A stretch of DNA of 8,741 nt from assembly GCA_039916225.1 (NCBI GenBank), contig JBDSLU010000043.1, positions 1 to 8,741 on the forward strand. Direction: 5' to 3'. This DNA is from JBDSLU01 sp039916225 (GTDB lineage: Bacteria; Acidobacteriota; Vicinamibacteria; Vicinamibacterales; Vicinamibacteraceae). The position numbers and the translations under genes are program-made. Within the stretch, counting starts at the first letter, position 1, and each line of letters opens with the position of its first letter. Shown here piece after piece: positions 1 to 8,570 of the stretch. The notes beneath the pieces were generated by a model, which did no database searches, was not told where the DNA came from, and saw only the letters and a program-made list of their open reading frames with translations.

Positions 1-2298
<2,298 letters not shown>

Positions 2299-2333
2299 GG
2301 GTCTGTGGGACTCGGATGTCGGCGATGTCGGCG

Positions 2334-2350
2334 ACCGCGACCGTCGCGGT
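2334..2350 (-). promoter_or_regulatory. Perfect hairpin in the leuS leader
   Basis: ACCGCGA-CCG-TCGCGGT is a perfect 7-bp inverted repeat with a 3-nt loop. It lies between the deacetylase stop (2360) and the leuS TTG (2298), just downstream of a TATAAT hexamer. No T-run follows on either strand, so it is not a standard intrinsic terminator. If transcription starts near 2352, the hairpin would form the extreme 5' end of the leuS mRNA. It could stabilise the 5' end or serve as an operator at +1. The structure is seen in the sequence; the role is inferred. Confidence 0.4.
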
Positions 2351-2358
2351 AAACGACG

Positions 2359-2364
2359 ATTATA
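2359..2364 (-). promoter_or_regulatory. Candidate leuS -10 element (TATAAT)
   Basis: The minus strand reads TATAAT here, a perfect match to the bacterial sigma-70 -10 consensus in very GC-rich surroundings. Its first bases belong to the TTA-TAA end of the upstream deacetylase gene. It would give a start near 2352 and a leuS leader of about 54 nt. I found no good -35 hexamer at 16-18 bp spacing; the closest TTGACA-like string (CTGACC) is about 22 bp away, which is too far. Support is therefore only the -10 match and its position before leuS. Confidence 0.4.
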
Positions 2365-3400
2365 AGGGCCAGAAAGGCTTCTGGACGGTCAGGGCGGCCT
2401 CGGCGGCCTCGCGGCCGCGGATCCCGGGCCCGCTCGTGCGCGGCGCCCCAGCGGTCCCGGCGGACCGAGCCGACGCGGGGGCGGCCAGCACGTCCACCGT
2501 CGCGTCGAGGCAGGCGCCAAGGGCCGGCAGGTCGTAACCGCCTTCGGTGACGACGACGAGGCGGCCGGCCGAGGTGGCCTCGGCGCAGGCCCGCAGCATC
2601 GCCAGCATCGTCCGGTAGCCCTCGGTCGAGACCTGCATCTGCGCCAGCGGATCCTGGACGTGCGCGTCGTAGCCCACCGACAGGATCGTCACGTCGGCGG
2701 CGAAGGCCGTCAGGATCGGCACGACGACGCGCGCCAGCACCTGGGCGTAGTCGTCGTCGCCGGCGCCCGGCTCGATCGGGACATTGACCGTGCGTCCGCG
2801 GCCGGCGCCGACACCGACGTCGGTCACCGCGCCGGTGCCCGGGTAGCACGGGTACTGGTGGCTCGAGACGTAGAGCACGGCCGGGTCGTCTTCGAAGATC
2901 TGCTGCGTGCCGTTGCCGTGGTGCACGTCGATGTCGACCACCGCGACGCGGGCCGCTCCCCTGGCGCGGGCGTAGGCCGCCGCGACGGCGACGTTGTTGA
3001 ACAGGCAGAACCCCATCGCGCGGTCGCGCTCGGCGTGATGGCCGGGGGGGCGGACGAGCACCAGCGCCGGACCGTGCCCGGCCATTGCGTGATCGACGCC
3101 GACCAGCGTGGCCCCGGCGGCGAGGCGAGCCAGCCCGTACGACTCGGGTGAGGTGAAGGTGTCCGGATCGAGCATCGCGGCGCGGCCGGCGGTGCCGGCG
3201 ATGCGCTCGATGTGATCGCGATCGTGGACTGCCGCCAGCTCCTCGATCGTCGCCGCGCGCGGCGCCAGGATCACCCCGCCCTGGGTGCGCCAGGCGGTCG
3301 CCACCGCATCGAACACATGCGCGCGTTCGGGCCGCTCCGGATGCCCCGGCGGAGTGAGATGATTGGCGAATTCGTCCGAGGACACCACGGCGAGCGGCAT
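2360..3400 (-). CDS. Histone deacetylase-family (AcuC/HDAH-like) zinc amidohydrolase
   Basis: Zinc-dependent arginase/deacetylase-fold enzyme that removes acyl groups from acetyl-lysine or acetylated small amines, probably in the cytoplasm (no signal peptide seen). From ATG 3400 it is 346 residues. Active-site landmarks are all present: GHPERPER at 19-26; RPPGHH with the catalytic His pair H121/H122; DIDVHHGNGTQ with zinc ligands D158 and H160; SSHQYPCYPGTG at 179-190; GYDAH with the third ligand D245; and EGGYDL with the transition-state Tyr Y289. Residues 307-330 are a Gly/Ala/Arg/Ser-rich stretch of low complexity, followed by a short end segment LTVQKPFWPL. An in-frame ATG at 3409 would add MAP. 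I prefer 3400 because a TACAAT hexamer overlaps 3409, but neither start has a Shine-Dalgarno. leuS follows in the same direction. Substrate is not predictable: protein deacetylase, acetylpolyamine amidohydrolase or acetoin-utilisation type are all possible. Confidence 0.93.
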   Translation of the reverse strand: MPLAVVSSDEFANHLTPPGHPERPERAHVFDAVATAWRTQGGVILAPRAATIEELAAVHDRDHIERIAGTAGRAAMLDPDTFTSPESYGLARLAAGATLVGVDHAMAGHGPALVLVRPPGHHAERDRAMGFCLFNNVAVAAAYARARGAARVAVVDIDVHHGNGTQQIFEDDPAVLYVSSHQYPCYPGTGAVTDVGVGAGRGRTVNVPIEPGAGDDDYAQVLARVVVPILTAFAADVTILSVGYDAHVQDPLAQMQVSTEGYRTMLAMLRACAEATSAGRLVVVTEGGYDLPALGACLDATVDVLAAPASARSAGTAGAPRTSGPGIRGREAAEAALTVQKPFWPL

Positions 3401-3407
3401 AGGCGCC

Positions 3408-3413
3408 ATTGTA
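3408..3413 (-). promoter_or_regulatory. Candidate -10 element (TACAAT) of the deacetylase gene
   Basis: The minus strand reads TACAAT, one mismatch from TATAAT, in the 57-bp divergent gap between the deacetylase gene and the plus-strand propeller gene. A start 6-7 nt downstream would fall almost on the ATG at 3400, implying a leaderless or nearly leaderless mRNA. That agrees with the absence of a Shine-Dalgarno sequence. No clear -35 element was found 17 bp upstream. This is weak evidence from one short match. Confidence 0.25.
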
Positions 3414-3448
3414 CCGTCCGTGGAACGAACCACCCGGCCGGCCCGTCT

Positions 3449-3453
3449 GGAGG
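3449..3453 (+). promoter_or_regulatory. Ribosome binding site of the propeller gene
   Basis: GGAGG lies 4 nt before ATG 3458, a little closer than the usual spacing. It is the clearest Shine-Dalgarno sequence in the window. It selects 3458 as the start, although the frame stays open further upstream into the antisense of the deacetylase gene. Confidence 0.65.
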
Positions 3454-3457
3454 CAGC

Positions 3458-5437
3458 ATGCACACCCATCCTCTCGTGACCGCCAGTCCCGGGACGCCGC
3501 TGCGGCTCTGGCCGGGGGTCTGGCTGGGTCTCCTGATCCTCGTGCTCCGCTTCGTCCCGCCCCAGGTCGCCCCGCGCCTGTTCGAGGCCGACACGGCGAT
3601 GATGGTCGTGCTGCTCTCCTTCCTCGGCGCGCTCGTGGCCAGCCTGCTCGTCCTGCTGTGGTGGCTGTTCTTCAGCCGGGCGCCGTGGATGGAGCGCCTG
3701 CTCGCCCTCGGCCTGGTCGCGCTCGGCTTCCTCGCCGGGCCGCTCGTCGCCGATCGCTCGATCACGACCGGCGCCATGGGGATGCTCTACGCCATCCTGG
3801 TCATCCCGATCGTGGCGCTCGCCTTCGTCGCGTGGGCGGCGCTGACGCGACACCTCGCCACCGGGCTGCGCCGGACGACGATGGCGGCGGCGATCCTGCT
3901 GGCCTTCGGCTCCCTCGCCCTGGTCCGCACGGGCGGCTTCACCGCCAGCATGAAGCACGACATTGCCTGGCGCTGGACCCCGACGCCCGAGGAACGCCTG
4001 CTCGCCGCGGAGGCGAACGCGCCGCGGCCGGCCCCCGCGACCGCGCCGGTTCCGTCGCCGCTTCCCTCACCGGCCGCCTCGGCGACTTCCGCACCCGTCG
4101 CCCCGCCGGCGAGCACGCCCTCAGGCGCCGCCACGTCCACCACGGCAGCGCTTCCCGCGGCAGCCGCGCCGACGACCCCGACCACGCCCGGAGCGACGCC
4201 GACCGTCGGGGCTGCCGGCGTGGCACCCATGGCTCCCGCCCCGACGCGGGTCGCGGCGGAGTGGCCGGGCTTCCGGGGGCCGGGCCGCGACGGGACCGTG
4301 CGCGGCTCGCGGCTGGCGACCGATTGGAGCGCCACGCCGCCTGTCGCGCTGTGGCGCCGCGCCGTCGGGCCGGGCTGGTCGTCGTTCGCGGTGGCTGGCA
4401 ACCGCGTCTACACGCAGGAGCAGCGCGGCGAGGACGAAGTCGTCGCCTGCTACGACGCGTCGACCGGCGCGCCGATCTGGCAGCACCGCGATCGCGCGCG
4501 CTTCTGGGAATCGAACGGCGGCGCCGGCCCGCGTGGTACGCCGACGCTGAGCGGCGGGCGGGTCTACGCTCTCGGCGCCACCGGCGTCGTCAACGCGCTC
4601 GACGCGGCGACCGGGACGCGGATCTGGTCGCGCGACGCCGCGACCGACACCGGCGCCAAGCTGCCCGGTTGGGGCTTCTCCGGCTCGCCGATCGTGGTGG
4701 ATGACGTGGTGGTGGTGGCGGTCTCCGGCGCGCTCGCCGCCTACGACGCCGTCAGCGGCCAGCCGCGGTGGAAGCTCGAGCCGCGCGGCGAAGGTTACAG
4801 CTCGCCGCAGCTCGTCACGCTCGGCGGCGTGCGTCAGCTCGCCTTCGTCAACGGCGAGGGCATCGTCGGCGTGTCGCTGTCGGACGGTGCCGTGTTGTGG
4901 GCCAACGCGTGGAAGGGTTACCCCGTCGTGCAGCCGGCCGTGACCGCGGACGGCGACCTGCTGTTCAACGTCAAGGAAGACCTCGGCCTCCGGCGCCTGT
5001 CGGTGACGCGGAGCGGGTCGCAGTGGACGGCGACGGAACGCTGGACCACCCGCGGCCTCAAGCCGTACTTCAACGACTTCGTCGTGCACGAGGGCCACGC
5101 CTACGGCTTCGACGGCAACATCCTCGCCTGCATCGACCTCGCCGACGGCACGCGCAAGTGGAAGGGCGGCCGCTACGGCAACGGGCAGCTGGTGCTGCTC
5201 GCCGATCAGGACGCGCTGCTGGTGCTCGGCGAAGAGGGCGAGCTGGCGCTGGTCGGCGCGACCCCGGACGGCTTCGTCGAGATCAGCCGGGCGCCCGGCC
5301 TCGACGGCAAGACGTGGAACCACCCGGTGGTGGTCGGCGAGCGGCTGCTCGTCCGCAACAGCGCGGAGATGGCGGCCTTCCGGCTGCCGCTGGCGTCGGC
5401 GGCGCCCGCCTCGCCGGCCCCGCCCCCGGTAAGATGA
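3458..5437 (+). CDS. Membrane-anchored PQQ-type beta-propeller protein
   Basis: 659 residues in three parts. Residues 1-160 hold five predicted membrane helices (about 17-33, 47-72, 79-97, 104-129, 140-156). Arg-rich loops at 73-80 and 131-139 suggest N-in topology, placing the C-terminal part outside the inner membrane. Residues about 188-266 are a Pro/Ala/Thr/Ser-rich linker. From WPGFRGPGRDGT (269-280) to the end is a PQQ-like propeller. At least five blade signatures are visible: DASTGAPIW, DAATGTRIW, DAVSGQPRW, SLSDGAVLW and DLADGTRKW. The opening motif is typical of propeller proteins called PQQ-binding-like or BamB-like. The repeat alone does not show that PQQ is bound, and no dehydrogenase active site was recognised. 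Likely roles are scaffold, ligand binding or an unknown enzyme. The start is fixed by GGAGG at 3449-3453. The yhbY-like gene begins 4 bp after the stop, suggesting coupled translation. Confidence 0.9.
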   Translation: MHTHPLVTASPGTPLRLWPGVWLGLLILVLRFVPPQVAPRLFEADTAMMVVLLSFLGALVASLLVLLWWLFFSRAPWMERLLALGLVALGFLAGPLVADRSITTGAMGMLYAILVIPIVALAFVAWAALTRHLATGLRRTTMAAAILLAFGSLALVRTGGFTASMKHDIAWRWTPTPEERLLAAEANAPRPAPATAPVPSPLPSPAASATSAPVAPPASTPSGAATSTTAALPAAAAPTTPTTPGATPTVGAAGVAPMAPAPTRVAAEWPGFRGPGRDGTVRGSRLATDWSATPPVALWRRAVGPGWSSFAVAGNRVYTQEQRGEDEVVACYDASTGAPIWQHRDRARFWESNGGAGPRGTPTLSGGRVYALGATGVVNALDAATGTRIWSRDAATDTGAKLPGWGFSGSPIVVDDVVVVAVSGALAAYDAVSGQPRWKLEPRGEGYSSPQLVTLGGVRQLAFVNGEGIVGVSLSDGAVLWANAWKGYPVVQPAVTADGDLLFNVKEDLGLRRLSVTRSGSQWTATERWTTRGLKPYFNDFVVHEGHAYGFDGNILACIDLADGTRKWKGGRYGNGQLVLLADQDALLVLGEEGELALVGATPDGFVEISRAPGLDGKTWNHPVVVGERLLVRNSAEMAAFRLPLASAAPASPAPPPVR

Positions 5438-5441
5438 GGGC

Positions 5442-5906
5442 ATGGCCTCGACGTTGACCAACAAGGAACGCGCCCACCTGAAAGCGCGAGCGCACGCGCT
5501 CGACCCCTTCGTGCAGACCGGCAACGCCGGCATCACCGACGCCGTCGTGAAGGAAGTCGACCGCGCGCTGACGGCCCACGAGCTGCTCAAGGTGAGGATC
5601 GGCACCGACGATCGGGAGAAGCGCGTCGCGCTCGGCGACGACCTCTGCGCCCGCACCCACGCCGCCGCGGTGCATCGCGTCGGCAAGGTCCTGATCCTCT
5701 GGCGGGCGCGGCCGCTGGAGGACGGTGACGCTGCCGCCCCGACGCCGAAGCGCTCCACGGCGGCGCCGAAACGCGCCGCCGGGACTCCGAAGGGCGAGAC
5801 GGAGACGCCGAAACGCGCCACGGCGACGGCGAAACGCGGCGGGCGGCCGCGGAAACGGTCGACCGCCGTGCGGAAGCGGTCGGCGCGCAAGCGGTCGGCG
5901 CGTTAG
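5442..5906 (+). CDS. yhbY: YhbY-type (CRM domain) RNA-binding protein with a long basic tail
   Basis: 154 residues. Residues 1-90 are a CRS1/YhbY (CRM) domain: LTNKERAHLKARAHALDPFVQ, the GNAG form of the GxxG loop at 27-30, then ITDAVVKEVDRALTAHELLKVRI, DREKRVAL and GKVLILWRA. The E. coli relative is a small ribosome-associated protein of about 97 residues linked to 50S assembly. Residues 98-154 are an extra tail of repeated PKR/AKR/RKR units with 20 Lys/Arg and only two acidic residues. It includes GGRPRKR (133-139), which resembles an AT-hook, and ends in two exact KRSAR copies. The tail probably adds nonspecific RNA or DNA binding (inference). ATG 5442 follows the preceding stop by 4 bp. 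GAGGG abuts the ATG too closely to be a standard ribosome site, so coupling to the upstream gene is likely. The amber stop lies inside a 15-bp tandem repeat. Confidence 0.9.
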   Translation: MASTLTNKERAHLKARAHALDPFVQTGNAGITDAVVKEVDRALTAHELLKVRIGTDDREKRVALGDDLCARTHAAAVHRVGKVLILWRARPLEDGDAAAPTPKRSTAAPKRAAGTPKGETETPKRATATAKRGGRPRKRSTAVRKRSARKRSAR

Positions 5907-5918
5907 CGGTCGGCGCGT
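5874..5918 (+). repeat. 15-bp tandem repeat, three copies, running through a stop codon
   Basis: Three consecutive 15-bp units differ at only two positions: AAGCGGTCGGCGCGC (5874-5888), AAGCGGTCGGCGCGT (5889-5903) and TAGCGGTCGGCGCGT (5904-5918). A partial fourth copy, TAGCGG, begins at 5919. The first two encode KRSAR. In the third, AAG has become TAG and forms the stop of the yhbY-like gene. The next unit begins with another in-frame TAG. The TAA stop of the convergent acyltransferase gene (5920-5918) sits on the last junction. Because a unit is five codons, gain or loss would keep the frame. Confidence 0.9.
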
Positions 5919-6610
5919 TAGCGGGCGTCGAGCAGCGCCCGGGCGCGGGTTTCGAGCCCGGCGAGGCGCGCTTCCAGATCGCGGCAGGCGGCCGCACGCC
6001 CGGCGTCGTCGATCGCCGTGGTGACGACGAACGGTTCGCCGATGGCGACGCCGACGATCGCACCGGGCTTCGGCACCTGGGTCCGATCCCAGCTCTTCGC
6101 CGTCCACGCCTTCGAGGCCTCGATGTGGAACGGGAGGATCGGATGCCCGGTCACCTGTGACAGGAAGACGGCGCCCGGCTGGGCGACCTTGGCCGGGCCG
6201 CGCGGGCCGTCCAGCGTGAACCCCGCGGCGCGCCCCTGCGCCATCAGCTTGCGGATCTCCACCAGTGCCCGGGCTCCACCGCGCGACGACGAGCCGCGCG
6301 CGCTGCCATAGCCGAAGCGGCGGAGCACCGCGGCGATCCATTCACCATCGAAGTTGGCGCTGGTGACGGCGACGATGCCGCGATCGCGGAAGTAGAGCGT
6401 GGCCGGCAGGATTCTGCCGTGCCACAAGGCCATGATCGGTGGGTGCCCCGAGCGGGCCACGGCTTCCATGTGCTCGGCGCCATCGACGCGCCAGCGGTAG
6501 GTCCGGCCCAGGGCGCCGACGATCGGCGCGACCAGGAACGGAATCGCGCGCGCCTGGAACCGGCGGCTCCACGAGGCCCGCCAGTCGGGGGCGGGATCCG
6601 GCGCGGTCAT
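5918..6610 (-). CDS. DUF374-type lysophospholipid acyltransferase family protein
   Basis: 230 residues. Members of this LPLAT/DUF374 group are thought to transfer acyl chains to lipid acceptors at the inner membrane; the exact substrate here is unknown. Landmarks are a hydrophobic N-terminal segment (about 22-35), PIMALWHGRILP with the conserved His H64 (58-69), TSANFDGEWIA (83-93), RGSSSRGGARAL (105-116) and FTLDGPRGPA (131-140). SQVTGHPILPFHIEAS follows at 151-166. The length fits the usual 200-240 residues. ATG 6610 overlaps the upstream iron-sulfur gene's TGA as ATGA, so translation is probably coupled. No separate Shine-Dalgarno is needed or clearly seen. It is the last gene of the minus-strand operon and converges on the yhbY-like gene with 11 bp between the stops. 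The family call is firm. Function in lipid A, lipoprotein or phospholipid synthesis cannot be settled from sequence. Confidence 0.9.
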   Translation of the reverse strand: MTAPDPAPDWRASWSRRFQARAIPFLVAPIVGALGRTYRWRVDGAEHMEAVARSGHPPIMALWHGRILPATLYFRDRGIVAVTSANFDGEWIAAVLRRFGYGSARGSSSRGGARALVEIRKLMAQGRAAGFTLDGPRGPAKVAQPGAVFLSQVTGHPILPFHIEASKAWTAKSWDRTQVPKPGAIVGVAIGEPFVVTTAIDDAGRAAACRDLEARLAGLETRARALLDAR

Positions 6611-8547
6611 GGCGCCGGCTCGGGCGGCGCCTCGGGCTGAGGCGCAGCGCCCGCACCGGCCGGCGTCGCGGTGCGGACACCGGGCAGGCGATCGGCGACG
6701 TAGGACATCAGGTCGGTCATCACCAGCGTCTTGTCGCCGGCGCCCGACGGCCCCGCGCCCGACTTGCCGGCGCTCGCCTGCGCGCCTTTCAGCATGATCG
6801 AGCAGAACGGGCAGGCCATCACCACGGTGTCGGCGCCGGTCGCGGCCAGTTGCTGGTAGCGCGCGTCGCTGATCCGCTGCCCCGCCTCGTGCTCCTCGAA
6901 CAGCAGGCCGCCGCCGGCCCCGCAGCAGAACGGGTTGGTCCTGGTCCGCTCCGGCTCGGTGACCGTCGCGCCGGCGCGAGCGAGCAGCGCGCGCGGCTCG
7001 TCGACGGTCCCGGCATAGCGACCCAGGTAGCACGGGTCGTGGTACGTCACGTTGCCCTCACCCGCCGGGGCCGGCGCTGGCGCAACGTCCCGCGTGATCG
7101 ATTCGACGAAGACCGCCGAGTGGATCACCTCGGCCTCGAATCCGAACTCGCGATAGTCGTGCCCGAGCGTCTTCAGGCAGTGCGGGCACGAGGTGATGAC
7201 CTTCTTGACGCCGGCGCCCTTGAGCTCGTCGACGTTCGACGTCGCCAGCTCCTGGAACAGGTACTCGTTGCCGGTGCGCTTGGCGACGTCGCCGTTGCAC
7301 TTCTCCTTGGCCAGCACGCCGAAGGGAACGCCCTTGGCCCGCAGGATGTCGAACAGCGCCCGCAGCGACTTCTGGAAGTCGGCCTCGAAGGCTCCGGCGC
7401 AGCCGAGCCAGACGACGTATTCGTGCTTGGCGGGATCGAAGATCTCGACGCCGGCCGCGGTGAGGAACTTCTGCCGCTGCTCCGACAGCAGCCCCCAGAT
7501 GTTGCCGCGCCGTTCCAGGTGGTTGTAGACCGGCACCAGCTGCGCCGGCGCTTCGCCGTTCGAGACCAGACCACGCCGGGCATTGATGATCAGCGGCAGG
7601 TGCTCGACGCCGACCGGGCATTCGTTCTGGCAGGCGCCGCAGGTCGTGCACTGCCACAGCGCGCCATCGTCGTAGAGATCCTTGAGCGGCAGCTCCAGCT
7701 TCCCCGCCAGCAGCGCCTCTTCGTTCTGGAGGATCAGCTTCTTCGGGTTGAGAACCTTGCCGGTGGCGAACGCCGGGCAGTTCTCCTGGCAGCGGCCGCA
7801 CTCGACGCAGGTCAGCGCGTCCAGCACCTGCTTCTTCTCGAGCTGTCCAACGGTCTCGAGGCCGGTCTGCTCCTTTTCGAAATCGAGTTTCGGCACGGTG
7901 CCGAGGATCGGCGCGCGCAGGAAGACGGTCGCCGGCGACAGCAGCAGGTGCAGGTGCTTGGAGTCGGGGATGAGCACCGTGAAGGCCAGGATGACCAGCA
8001 TGTGCGCCCACCAGTTGATGCGCTCCAGCGGCACGCCGACGACGGCCCGGCCGGCGTGCGCGTCGGCGACATCGACGAGGAACGTGATCATCAGAATGGC
8101 GATGAATCCGCTGATGAGGAGCGATTCCTTGGACACGTAGTCGCCGAGGGCGCGCGGCCGCAGGATGCCGCGCCGGATCGCCAGCAGGACGATACCGGCG
8201 AGCACCGCGACGCTGAACGGGATCAGCGCCATCCGGTAGACATGGAAGGCGGCGGTGCCGGTCAGATCGACCAGGCCGATGCCGCGCAATCCCTCCACCA
8301 GCGTATAGCCGCCGAAGGCACAGAAGCCCCAGAACACCAGCAGATGCGCGATGCCGACGACCGGCCGGGCCCGGATCGTGCGGCTCTGGAAGACGATCTC
8401 GCTGACGAAGGTCGCGACGCGCGCACCGAGGTCGGTGGTGTCGAAGCCGCCGGGGGCGCGGGCGACGAGGCGGTAACGGGTCAGCATCTGTCGCGCGAAC
8501 AGCGCGGCAGCGGCGACGACGAGCAGGCGGAAGAGCCAGACCTCCAT
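6607..8547 (-). CDS. Membrane-bound iron-sulfur ETF:menaquinone oxidoreductase (HdrD/E-like, DUF224)
   Basis: 646 residues. The N-terminal third is a NarI/HdrE-like domain with five predicted helices (about 2-21, 63-90, 103-125, 142-163, 179-200). Histidines H68, H102, H183, H198 and H200 are candidates for haem b ligands. Next come two ferredoxin-type CxxCxxCxxxCP motifs (C247/250/253/257 and C300/303/306/310), ligating two [4Fe-4S] clusters. Two CCG domains follow. The first has C383, C417 and C454/C457 with Asn418 where a second Cys would stand; the second is complete (C506, C541/C542, C579/C582). The tail 585-646 is Gly/Ala/Pro-rich. Fusions of this form beside etf genes are described as membrane-bound ETF:menaquinone oxidoreductases (EMO) passing electrons from fatty-acid oxidation to quinone. 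etfA directly upstream supports this. Start ATG 8547 has GGAGAG about 10 nt upstream; TTG 8568 is the alternative, adding seven residues. The acyltransferase overlaps its stop by ATGA. Confidence 0.93.
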   Translation of the reverse strand: MEVWLFRLLVVAAAALFARQMLTRYRLVARAPGGFDTTDLGARVATFVSEIVFQSRTIRARPVVGIAHLLVFWGFCAFGGYTLVEGLRGIGLVDLTGTAAFHVYRMALIPFSVAVLAGIVLLAIRRGILRPRALGDYVSKESLLISGFIAILMITFLVDVADAHAGRAVVGVPLERINWWAHMLVILAFTVLIPDSKHLHLLLSPATVFLRAPILGTVPKLDFEKEQTGLETVGQLEKKQVLDALTCVECGRCQENCPAFATGKVLNPKKLILQNEEALLAGKLELPLKDLYDDGALWQCTTCGACQNECPVGVEHLPLIINARRGLVSNGEAPAQLVPVYNHLERRGNIWGLLSEQRQKFLTAAGVEIFDPAKHEYVVWLGCAGAFEADFQKSLRALFDILRAKGVPFGVLAKEKCNGDVAKRTGNEYLFQELATSNVDELKGAGVKKVITSCPHCLKTLGHDYREFGFEAEVIHSAVFVESITRDVAPAPAPAGEGNVTYHDPCYLGRYAGTVDEPRALLARAGATVTEPERTRTNPFCCGAGGGLLFEEHEAGQRISDARYQQLAATGADTVVMACPFCSIMLKGAQASAGKSGAGPSGAGDKTLVMTDLMSYVADRLPGVRTATPAGAGAAPQPEAPPEPAP

Positions 8548-8570
8548 GGGCGCGTCGCTCTCCGGCAATC

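Noticed and set aside
2299..2360. T-box or leucine attenuator leader before leuS.
   Set aside because: The gap is about 60 bp, too short for a T-box. There is no leader peptide with Leu codons and no terminator with a T-run.
3420..3433. Imperfect palindrome GTGGAACGAACCAC in the divergent promoter region, as a possible operator.
   Set aside because: Only the outer four bases on each side pair. A match of this size is expected by chance, and no regulator gene is nearby.
3458..5437. Calling the propeller protein a PQQ-dependent alcohol or glucose dehydrogenase.
   Set aside because: The repeats show the propeller fold only. No PQQ-ligand or catalytic Asp motif and no cytochrome c site (CxxCH) were found.
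4121..5890. Minus-strand open frames opposite the propeller and yhbY-like genes, some with RRPL-type repeats.
   Set aside because: The apparent repeats are the complement of the PKR/KRSAR codons in the yhbY-like tail; the sense frames have clear homology.
5740..5921. Short repeats that could suggest a CRISPR or minisatellite array.
   Set aside because: Units are contiguous with no spacers, codon-phased, and encode a basic protein tail, so CRISPR is excluded. The 15-bp part is reported as a tandem repeat.
5900..5946. Possible bidirectional terminator between the convergent genes, including the 12-bp palindrome GCGCCCGGGCGC at 5935-5946.
   Set aside because: Only 11 bp separate the stops. The palindrome lies inside the acyltransferase coding sequence, has no loop and no adjacent T-run.
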